40,705 nucleotides of DNA from Acetobacteraceae bacterium (GTDB lineage: Bacteria > Pseudomonadota > Alphaproteobacteria > Acetobacterales > Acetobacteraceae): NCBI GenBank assembly GCA_030037175.1, contig JASHRV010000412.1, positions 1 to 40,705 of the forward strand. Reading direction: 5' to 3'. Position numbers and translations under genes: made by a program. The notes below the pieces were generated by a model. The model worked only from the letters and a program-made list of their open reading frames with translations. It was not told where the DNA came from and ran no database searches. Shown here in pieces: positions 10,501 through 17,808 of this stretch. Each line of letters opens with the position of its first letter. Position 1 is the stretch's first letter.

Positions 10501-10657
10501 TCCGCTCGGCTATTCGATCGTGGGCGGGCTCGCGGTGTCGCAGCTGCTGACCTTGTTCACGACGCCGGTTGTCTATCTCTACATGGAGAGGTTGGGACGC
10601 CTGGGCGTACGGAAGCGTGACGGAATGCGGGCGCCCACGGTGCAGCCCGCAGAGTGA
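7550..10657 (+). CDS. RND efflux inner-membrane permease (HAE1/MdtB-C-like)
   Basis: 1035 aa; [80 protein letters not shown]. Confidence 0.93.
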   Translation: [1035 protein letters not shown]

Positions 10658-10727
10658 GATCGCGAAAGAAATATTTCGCTAACGTACCGTTGCGTTATGC
10701 GGTCTGGACGCCACTCCGATTCGCTCT

Positions 10728-10742
10728 ATGCAATGTGTGCAT
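10728..10742. promoter_or_regulatory. Palindrome ATGCA-ATGTG-TGCAT upstream of the first small secreted protein gene
   Basis: Perfect 5-bp arms with 5-nt spacer, 128 bp before the start codon. The same arrangement precedes the paralogue (17325-17339). Confidence 0.5.
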
Positions 10743-10869
10743 GGCCGAATGACGCCGAGCGTGATGGCGAACCGGCGATGCGAGCCCTAGCTCAACTCAT
10801 GACGCAAGTGCGAAGAGGCCCGCCATTATAGGCCAGGGCAATCGCTTCGATAGAAAAGGAGTTGTTCCG

Positions 10870-11127
10870 ATGAAGATCTTCCTTGGTGCGGCGCTGGCAG
10901 CGCTTGTACTTTCGGCCCCGGTGCTCGCGACCGCTGCGACGATGGGGAGTGCCTCGAACCAGCCGACGATGGTCGCGGCAAACGATAGTGGCGCCTCACA
11001 TCCGTACGCAGTGCTGGACTACCAGGACGGGACGCATCTGATGCCGACCGCCCCGGTGAGCCGGAATGCCCAGATCCCGTACGACCATACAATGGTGCTG
11101 GTCAACAGGACCGGTGGGGAGCGCTGA
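10870..11127 (+). CDS. Small secreted protein (85 aa), paralogue of 17456..17710
   Basis: Signal peptide MKIFLGAALAALVLSAPVLATA; HPYAVLDYQDGTHLMPTAPV...LVNRTGGER. AAAAGGAG upstream. Conserved with the second copy. Confidence 0.8.
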   Translation: MKIFLGAALAALVLSAPVLATAATMGSASNQPTMVAANDSGASHPYAVLDYQDGTHLMPTAPVSRNAQIPYDHTMVLVNRTGGER

Positions 11128-11184
11128 AATTCCGCGGCCCGGATTGCAAATCCGCGCTGATCGCCGCTTCGTGGCGAAGGGACG

Positions 11185-11230
11185 GGGTGCGGACAACGGT
11201 CTGCGCCCCGACCCGTGTACGGGGTTTTGT
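11185..11230 (+). terminator. Terminator-like hairpins after the small secreted protein gene
   Basis: GGGGTGCGGA-CAACGG-TCTGCGCCCC (G-U pairs in RNA), then CCCGT-GT-ACGGG followed by GTTTTG. Confidence 0.4.
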
Positions 11231-11239
11231 GGGCTGAGG

Positions 11240-12106
11240 CTATTCGATGTCGCCTCGCGACAGAAGCCGTTCGCCATAGGCGAGGACCGCGTCGCCGAGC
11301 TGACGTGCCGGGGGGCGGAGGCTGCGGCCCGCGGCGCGGAGGACGAATTCCACCTCGCCGAGGTTGGGCAGCCTCGTGGCGGACAGCTCCTCCAGCCCAT
11401 GTGGGATTAGACCACGGGCGACGGCCAGCACGCCGAGACCAGCCAGTGCCGCAGCGCGCAGCCCGGTCAGGCTGCCGCTGGTGCAGGCCACCCGCCAAGG
11501 CTGCGACGCCTGCTCGAGCGACTGCAGCACGCGCATGCGTGTGATGCTGGGCGGAGGGTAAAGGATCAGCGGCAGTGGCTGGCGCGGGTCAAGCTCGGCA
11601 CCGGGCGCGCCGACCCAGACCAGCCGATCGCGCCAGACGAGACGTCCGCGTTCGTCACCTTCCGGGCGCTTGGCCAGCACCAAATCAACTTCGCCTTCCT
11701 CGAGCCTTGCATTGAGCCAGCCGCTGAGGCCGACGGTGAGCTCCAGATCCACGAGCGGGTGGAGGCGTGTAAAAGCGCGGAGTACTTCGGGCAGCCGGGA
11801 GAAGACAAAATCCTCGGAAGTGCCGAAGCGCAGCCGGCCCCGCAACTGCGCGCCCGCGAAATAGCGCTCAGCGCGGTCGTTTGCCGCGAGGATGTTTTCA
11901 GCGAACGCGGTCATGGCTTCGCCGTCCGGGGTCATTCGGACCGAATGGGTATCGCGCACGAAAAGGCGCCGGCCGAGATGCCGCTCGAGGCGGCGGATGT
12001 GCTGGCTGACCGCGGGTTGGCCGAGCCGGAGGCTGCGTGCGGCCTGGCTGAAACTGCGGCTCTGTGCGACCGCGAGGAAGCTCTTGAGTAGCAAAGGATC
12101 GAGCAT
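11240..12106 (-). CDS. LysR family transcriptional regulator
   Basis: MLDPLLLKSFLAVAQSRSFSQAARSLRLGQPAVSQHIRRLERHLGRRLFVRDTHSVRMTPDGEAM: LysR HTH. The N-terminal extension up to 12268 is rejected. Confidence 0.92.
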   Translation of the reverse strand: MLDPLLLKSFLAVAQSRSFSQAARSLRLGQPAVSQHIRRLERHLGRRLFVRDTHSVRMTPDGEAMTAFAENILAANDRAERYFAGAQLRGRLRFGTSEDFVFSRLPEVLRAFTRLHPLVDLELTVGLSGWLNARLEEGEVDLVLAKRPEGDERGRLVWRDRLVWVGAPGAELDPRQPLPLILYPPPSITRMRVLQSLEQASQPWRVACTSGSLTGLRAAALAGLGVLAVARGLIPHGLEELSATRLPNLGEVEFVLRAAGRSLRPPARQLGDAVLAYGERLLSRGDIE

Positions 12107-12114
12107 CGGGCTGC

Positions 12115-12133
12115 TTATCACGAACCGAGATAA
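12115..12133. promoter_or_regulatory. Candidate LysR operator TTATC-N9-GATAA (contains ATC-N9-GAT)
   Basis: Perfect inverted repeat in the LysR / BASS-transporter divergent intergenic region; also fits T-N11-A. Confidence 0.5.
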
Positions 12134-12207
12134 CAATAAGTGAAGGCGGATGCGTTCACAAGCGCCCGGCCTGCGCCCAAACCAGATGGCGAAGGCTAGA
12201 AGGGTGA

Positions 12208-13284
12208 GTGAGGTGCCGCATGTCCGTTCGCAACCCGTTCGTGAGCCGCGTGCTCCGCCGGATGCCACTCGATCCCTACCTGGTCGCGATCGTCTCGATG
12301 GCTGCGTTGGCTTCTCTCTTTCCTTGCCGCGGCGAGGTCGCCACCGGTTTCGACCGCGGCACCATGGTGGTCATCGGGCTGCTGTTCTTTCTTTATGGCG
12401 CGCGACTCTCCCGTCAGGCGGCGTGGGAAGGGCTGTCGCACTGGCGCCTGCAGGGGCTGATTCTGGCAAGCACCTTCGGGGTGTCTCCGCTGTTCGGACT
12501 CGCTGCGCACGCGCTGGTGCCGCGCATCCTTTCGCCCAGCCTCTATCCCGGTGTGCTCTTTCTCACCATGCTGCCTTCGACGGTGCAGTCCTCTATCGCT
12601 TTCACCTCGATCGCGCGCGGCAACGTTGCGGGAGCCGTCTGTGCTGCCTCAGCATCCAGTCTGGTCGGCATTTTCGCCACGCCACTGCTGGTAGGGATGC
12701 TGATGGGCGCGCAGGGGGGCATTTCCGTGCACAGTATCGAGGGAATCCTGCTCCAGCTGCTGGCGCCGTTCATCGCCGGCCAGATTGCCCGGCGATGGAT
12801 CGGGGAATGGCTCAGCCGGCATAAATGGGTCACCGGAATGGTCGATCGCGGCTCGATCCTGCTGATCGTCTATACCGCGTTCAGCGAAGGCGTCGTGGAC
12901 GGTATCTGGCATCGCCTCGACCTCCTCAGCCTTGGAAGCGTGGTAATGGTCAATATCCTTTTGCTGGGCGCGGTTCTGGTGACGACGACATGTCTCAGCC
13001 GAAGCCTGGGCTTCTCGCGAGAGGATGAGATCGCGATTGTCTTCTGCGGCTCAAAGAAGAGCCTCGCCAGCGGTATCCCGATGATCAACGTGCTATTTCC
13101 GGCGCCGATGGTCGGGTTGATGGTGCTGCCGTTGATCTTCTTCCATCAGATCCAGCTCATGGTCTGTGCCATGCTGGCGCGGCGCTATGCCCGATGCGGG
13201 GAGTTGTGCGGTGTCCGCCCTGCCGGCTTTGCCGAGGCGAGAAAGACGGCATCCGCCGCGAAGAAACTCGAGCCCGTGCCGTGA
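12208..13284 (+). CDS. Bile acid:sodium symporter (BASS)/YfeH-like family transporter
   Basis: DRGTMVVIGLLFFLYGARLSRQAAWEGLSHWRLQGLILASTFGVSPLFG, VLFLTMLPSTVQSSIAFTSIARGNVAGAVCAASAS. Start could instead be ATG at 12220. Confidence 0.85.
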   Translation: MRCRMSVRNPFVSRVLRRMPLDPYLVAIVSMAALASLFPCRGEVATGFDRGTMVVIGLLFFLYGARLSRQAAWEGLSHWRLQGLILASTFGVSPLFGLAAHALVPRILSPSLYPGVLFLTMLPSTVQSSIAFTSIARGNVAGAVCAASASSLVGIFATPLLVGMLMGAQGGISVHSIEGILLQLLAPFIAGQIARRWIGEWLSRHKWVTGMVDRGSILLIVYTAFSEGVVDGIWHRLDLLSLGSVVMVNILLLGAVLVTTTCLSRSLGFSREDEIAIVFCGSKKSLASGIPMINVLFPAPMVGLMVLPLIFFHQIQLMVCAMLARRYARCGELCGVRPAGFAEARKTASAAKKLEPVP

Positions 13285-13312
13285 TTCTTTTGTCTGCGAT
13301 TCTTTTGTCTGC
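13283..13312 (+). repeat. Perfect 2 x 15-bp tandem repeat (GATTCTTTTGTCTGC)
   Basis: Two exact adjacent copies beginning inside the transporter stop codon. Confidence 0.85.
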
Positions 13313-13370
13313 TCCGGGACCATTCGGAACGCGTATCGGCTGCTGTGAAAAGTTAATTTGCGGCCTTTGC

Positions 13371-13400
13371 TGGTGGACCAAATCTCTCTGGTAAGACCAG
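13371..13400. promoter_or_regulatory. Tandem GntR/FadR-like operator candidates upstream of the oxalate decarboxylase
   Basis: TGGT-GG-ACCA (13371-13380) and CTGGT-AAG-ACCAG (13388-13400). The second fits the FadR-subfamily consensus TNGTNNNACNA; 22 bp before the ATG. Confidence 0.55.
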
Positions 13401-13422
13401 CACGGGAGAAAAGGGTAAGATC

Positions 13423-14667
13423 ATGGATCCGCTTTCTCGTCGCAATATGCTTGTGCTCAGCGCGGCAGGAGCCACGGCGGCGGCAACGACCGCGCACGCG
13501 GCGAGCTATGGCAACCCTGATGAGCCGGCTCAGGGTGCGATCAATGCTAGTACTGGAGCCCGGCGCGATCCGGGACCGCAGAACTCCATGTTGGTCTCGG
13601 AATTTCCCGATGCGTTCAGTCCGCCACCAACCGATGTCGGCGGCATGGCGCAGATCTGGTCCTCGTTCAACAATGCGCCGAGACGCATCCAGGCTGGAGG
13701 CTGGGCGCGCCAGGTGACGGAGGCCGATTTCCCCATGTCCGAAGCCGTTTCCGGCGTCAATATGCGGCTTTCTGCGGGTGGGATTCGCGAGCTGCATTGG
13801 CACCAAGCAGCGGAGTGGGGCTTCATGACCTATGGCGGATGCCGGGTGACCGTGCTGGACGAAAAAGGGCGGGCCTATGTGCAGGATATCGGGGTGGGAG
13901 ACCTTTGGTATTTTCCGGCCGGTTTCCCGCACTCTCTGCAAGGCCTCGGGCCGGATGGATGCGAGTTTCTGCTCATCTTCGACAACGGCCGCGCCAGCGA
14001 GTTCAACACACTGCTGGTGACAGACTGGTTTGCCCATACGCCGCCCGAGGTTCTCGCCCTCAATTTCGGCATGCCAAGCGACGCATTCAGAGCGATTCCT
14101 CCGCACGATCTCTGGATCTTTCAGGGAAAGAGTCCAGGGCCACTTCCCGCCGCTCAGGCGGCCGTGGATTCCGGCGGTGTGCCGCCGCACCCCTTCACCT
14201 TTTCGCTCGGCGGCATGACGCCACGGCGCAGCAACCGGAGCGGTAACGTGCGAATCGCCGACAGCACGGTGTTCAAGGTGTCGAAGAGTATCGCGGCGGC
14301 GTTGGAAACGATAAGGCCGGGCGGCATCAGGGAGATGCACTGGCATCCGAACGCCGATGAATGGCAGTACTACGTCAAGGGGCAGGGCCGCATGACGGTC
14401 TTCAATGCAGGGCCTCAGGCGCAGACAATGGATTTCCGCCCTGGCGATATCGGCGTCGTCAAGCGCAACTATGGTCACTATCTCCAGAACACCGGGACGA
14501 GCGATCTCGTGATGGTGGCTGTGTTCAAGACCGACCAATATGCCGAGATCTCGCTTTCGGACTGGCTGACGCACACGCCTCCGGAAATGGTGGCGCAGAC
14601 GCTGAACATCGACCCGGCGTTGGTGCGGCGGTTCCCAAGCGATTCGCCGGGATTCCTCCCGACATGA
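13423..14667 (+). CDS. Bicupin oxalate decarboxylase family protein with Tat-like signal
   Basis: Signal SRRNMLVLSAAGATAAATTAHA; cupin 1 GGIRELHWHQAAEWGFMTYG...PAGFPHS; cupin 2 PGGIREMHWHPNADEWQYYVKG...RNYGHYLQNTG; LLVTDWFAHTPPEVLALNFG as in OxdC. Confidence 0.88.
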   Translation: MDPLSRRNMLVLSAAGATAAATTAHAASYGNPDEPAQGAINASTGARRDPGPQNSMLVSEFPDAFSPPPTDVGGMAQIWSSFNNAPRRIQAGGWARQVTEADFPMSEAVSGVNMRLSAGGIRELHWHQAAEWGFMTYGGCRVTVLDEKGRAYVQDIGVGDLWYFPAGFPHSLQGLGPDGCEFLLIFDNGRASEFNTLLVTDWFAHTPPEVLALNFGMPSDAFRAIPPHDLWIFQGKSPGPLPAAQAAVDSGGVPPHPFTFSLGGMTPRRSNRSGNVRIADSTVFKVSKSIAAALETIRPGGIREMHWHPNADEWQYYVKGQGRMTVFNAGPQAQTMDFRPGDIGVVKRNYGHYLQNTGTSDLVMVAVFKTDQYAEISLSDWLTHTPPEMVAQTLNIDPALVRRFPSDSPGFLPT

Positions 14668-17015
14668 CCGGCGGCGAGGCGCGGGCAGGAAGCCCAGGCG
14701 ATAGGCCGGACGACGCGATGCGCTTTGCGTCCTACGCCGCTCCGGCAGGCGGTTGGGGTGCGGCGCGGGCGACGACGAAGGCATTGCGTGAGCAGCTGAT
14801 CGCGCTCAAGGGCTCGAAGGCGTTGCTGTCAATGAATCAGCCGGGTGGTTTCGACTGTCCCGGCTGTGCGTGGCCGGAACCGCGGCCGACTCACAAGCTC
14901 GAGTTTTGCGAGAACGGCGCCAAGGCGTTGGCTTTCGAGCTGACGAGGCGGCGCGTATCCCGCGAATTCTTTGCGACCCACACCGTCCGCGAGCTGGAGC
15001 GGGGGAGTGATTACTGGCTTGAGGAGCAGGGACGGTTAACCGAGCCGATGCGCTACGATCGCGCGAGCGACCGCTATGTGCCGATTGGCTGGGATGAAGC
15101 CTTCGCGCTGATCGGCCGGGAGCTGAGCACGCTGGCTGACCCCAATGAGGCCGAATTCTATACTTCGGGGCGCACCTCGAACGAGGCGGCGTTTCTCTAC
15201 CAGCTTCTCGCCCGACGCTTGGGGACGAACAATTTTCCCGACTGCTCCAACATGTGTCATGAGCCGACCAGCATCGGCCTCCCCGAAAGCATCGGCATCG
15301 GCAAGGGGACCGTGGTGCTGGAGGATTTTACCCATACGGACGCGGTCTTTATCATCGGCCAGAATCCGGGCACCAACAGCCCGCGGATGATGACCGATCT
15401 CCGTACCCTCTCCCGTCGCGGCGTGCCGATTGTGGTGTTCAATCCGCTGCGCGAACGCGCGCTCGAGCGCTTCACTGCGCCGCAGGATCCGGTCGAGATG
15501 GCGACGTTCGGTGAGACGAGGATTGCGAGCGAATATTGCCAGGTGCGGATCGGCGGCGACGTTGCGGCGCTCAAGGGCGTGATGAAGCGTGTGCTGGAGC
15601 GGCACGACGAGGCGGTTCATGGCGGCCAGGAACCGGTGCTCGACCTCGCCTTCATCGCCGAGCACACGCACGGTTTCGACGCTTTCGCCGAAGATCTCCG
15701 CGCCATCGGCTGGGACGAGATCGTCAACGCCTCCGGGCTGACACGAGAGCAGATCGCACGGGTGGCCGAGATCTATCTCCGGGCGCGGGCAGTGATCGCC
15801 TGCTACGGCATGGGCATCACCCAGCACCGGTGCGGCACGGCGAATGTCCAGCAAATCGTGAACCTTCTGCTTCTGCGCGGCAATATCGGCCGGCAAGGCG
15901 CGGGGATATGTCCGGTTCGCGGGCACTCGAACGTGCAGGGTGACCGCACAGTGGGCATCGATGAGAGGCCGAAGTCTGAGTTCCTCGACCGACTCGGCGC
16001 GGTGTTCGAATTCGCGCCGCCGCGGGCGCGCGGGCACAATGTCGTGGACGCGGTCAAGGCGATGGAGGAGGGGCGCGCGAAAGTCTTCATCGGCCTCGGC
16101 GGCAACTTCATCCGGGCAGTGCCGGATTGGACCACGGCCGAAGCGGCGATGCGGCGGATGCGTCTCACGGTCGGGATCAGCACGAAGCTCAACCGGGGGC
16201 ACCTCATTCACGGCGAAGAGGCATTGATTCTTCCCTGCCTCGCCAGAAGCGATATCGATATCCAAGCGGGCGGGCGGCAGTCGATCACCGTGGAGGACAG
16301 CATGTCGATGGTCCATGCATCCACCGGACTCGCGCTGCCACCGAGCGCGGCGCTGAGATCGGAGGTTGCCATCGTCGCGGGAATGGCGCGGGCGACGCTG
16401 CCGAATTGCGGGATCGACTGGGATTTCTTCGTTGCGGATTACGATCGGATCCGCGACAAGATCGAAGCGGTATTCCCACACCTCTTCGCACGGTTCAACG
16501 ATCGGATCCGCGAGCCGGGAGGCTTTCACCTGTCCAATCCGCCGCGCGAGCGGGTGTGGAACACGCGGACGGGGCGTGCCAATTTCCTGATTTTTCCGGG
16601 TGTGGAGGAGGATCCTGAGATCGCGGCACATCCGGACGTGCTCCGGCTGGCGACGCTCAGGAGCCATGATCAGTACAACACAACGATCTATGGCCTCGAC
16701 GACCGCTATCGCGGGGTGTTCGGTGGTCGGATGGTGGTGTTCATGAACGAGACGGACATGATGGCGCGAGGCATCGCAGCCGGCGATCGGGTGGAGATGG
16801 AATCGCTTTCCGGCGATGGAAAGAAACGCATCGTGCGTGGTTTCCGGGCCAAGCCTCACAACATCCCGGAGGGCTCGGTCGGCGCCTATTATCCCGAGAC
16901 AAACCCGCTCTTGGCACTCTCTCATCATGACCCAGAGAGCGGAACACCTGCTGCGAAATCGATTCCAGTTCTGGTTCGCCTGCAAGAGGGAACAGGCGAT
17001 ACCACACCACAATGA
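14664..17015 (+). CDS. YdeP/FdhF-type molybdopterin oxidoreductase (formate dehydrogenase alpha-like)
   Basis: GGFDCPGCAWPEP, TSGRTSNEAAFLYQLLARRLGTNNFPDCSNMCHEPTSIGLPESIGIGKGTVVLEDF, LLLRGNIGRQGAGICPVRGHSNVQGDRTVGI. ATGA overlap with the cupin gene stop; the track ORF start at 14361 is an over-extension. Confidence 0.88.
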   Translation: MTGGEARAGSPGDRPDDAMRFASYAAPAGGWGAARATTKALREQLIALKGSKALLSMNQPGGFDCPGCAWPEPRPTHKLEFCENGAKALAFELTRRRVSREFFATHTVRELERGSDYWLEEQGRLTEPMRYDRASDRYVPIGWDEAFALIGRELSTLADPNEAEFYTSGRTSNEAAFLYQLLARRLGTNNFPDCSNMCHEPTSIGLPESIGIGKGTVVLEDFTHTDAVFIIGQNPGTNSPRMMTDLRTLSRRGVPIVVFNPLRERALERFTAPQDPVEMATFGETRIASEYCQVRIGGDVAALKGVMKRVLERHDEAVHGGQEPVLDLAFIAEHTHGFDAFAEDLRAIGWDEIVNASGLTREQIARVAEIYLRARAVIACYGMGITQHRCGTANVQQIVNLLLLRGNIGRQGAGICPVRGHSNVQGDRTVGIDERPKSEFLDRLGAVFEFAPPRARGHNVVDAVKAMEEGRAKVFIGLGGNFIRAVPDWTTAEAAMRRMRLTVGISTKLNRGHLIHGEEALILPCLARSDIDIQAGGRQSITVEDSMSMVHASTGLALPPSAALRSEVAIVAGMARATLPNCGIDWDFFVADYDRIRDKIEAVFPHLFARFNDRIREPGGFHLSNPPRERVWNTRTGRANFLIFPGVEEDPEIAAHPDVLRLATLRSHDQYNTTIYGLDDRYRGVFGGRMVVFMNETDMMARGIAAGDRVEMESLSGDGKKRIVRGFRAKPHNIPEGSVGAYYPETNPLLALSHHDPESGTPAAKSIPVLVRLQEGTGDTTPQ

Positions 17016-17324
17016 TTTGCCAGGGCAGCAATTGGGCTTGATGGCAGGGTTGCACCGCTCACGAGACGGCGATTTCGGGCGGCATAAGTCGAGCATCGAG
17101 ACAAGGACCACGTTGCGGGAATTGTCTGAAAAGTTGCACGGATGCAATCCGTTACGATCCAGAGGTCGGGTTCAGCTATACCAAAGAGAATCCGAGCGGG
17201 CCGGCTGAATCATCCGAGTTCAAGGGGTGAGGGTGGCTGGTCGGGCCGATAGCCGATGAAGCGGTGGAGGCCCTCCATGGCGGGCTGTTACGTTATGCAA
17301 TAAATACGTGGCTGGCCCAATTTC

Positions 17325-17339
17325 ATGCATTTGCTGCAT
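17325..17339. promoter_or_regulatory. Palindrome ATGCA-TTTGC-TGCAT upstream of the second small secreted protein gene
   Basis: Same arm sequence and spacer length as 10728-10742; extended to CATGCA...TGCATG. Confidence 0.5.
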
Positions 17340-17455
17340 GTGCGAATGGCGTCAATGACGGATGGCGCAGCGGCGCGGGCGGGCCAACTGTCACCATTAG
17401 CGGGCCATGGAACGGTGTCGTGAAAGGGCCCGCCAATAAATGACATGGAGTATGT

Positions 17456-17710
17456 GTGATGAAGACTTTCTTTGGTGTGGCGCTCTCCGCGCTGGTGCTC
17501 ATGGCTCCCGCTCTTTGCGAGGCTCAGAACGCGTCGCAGGCGGCGTTGTATGCGTCCAGCTACAATAGCCAGCATCCGTACGCGGCGCTCGACAATCAGG
17601 ACGGCATCCACCTGCAACCGGCTTCTCCGGTGGCCCATCACGCGAACCCTGCGGAAGCGCCGATCGACAGCTCGGCAGCGCTGGTGAACCAGACGGGCGG
17701 CAACCGCTGA
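17456..17710 (+). CDS. Small secreted protein (84 aa), paralogue of 10870..11127
   Basis: Signal MKTFFGVALSALVLMAPALCEA; HPYAALDNQDGIHLQPASPV...LVNQTGGNR. Start may be ATG at 17459. Confidence 0.8.
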   Translation: MMKTFFGVALSALVLMAPALCEAQNASQAALYASSYNSQHPYAALDNQDGIHLQPASPVAHHANPAEAPIDSSAALVNQTGGNR

Positions 17711-17767
17711 GCCTGGGTTCGGGGAGAGGAAAACCGGTCTGATTAGAAGTTTATTCCAACCAGAAGT

Positions 17768-17808
17768 GCGAGGCGCGCGCGAATTCGCGCGCCTCGCGCT
17801 TTTGTTTT
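17768..17808 (+). terminator. Intrinsic terminator
   Basis: GCGAGGCGCG-N10-CGCGCCTCGC followed by GCTTTTGTTTTT. Confidence 0.8.

Noticed and set aside
13093-14784. 563-aa minus-strand ORF antisense to the oxalate decarboxylase
   Set aside because: No domain; the plus strand carries clear bicupin motifs.
15036-17147. 703-aa minus-strand ORF antisense to the molybdopterin oxidoreductase
   Set aside because: Long only because of GC-driven lack of stops; the plus-strand protein is well supported.
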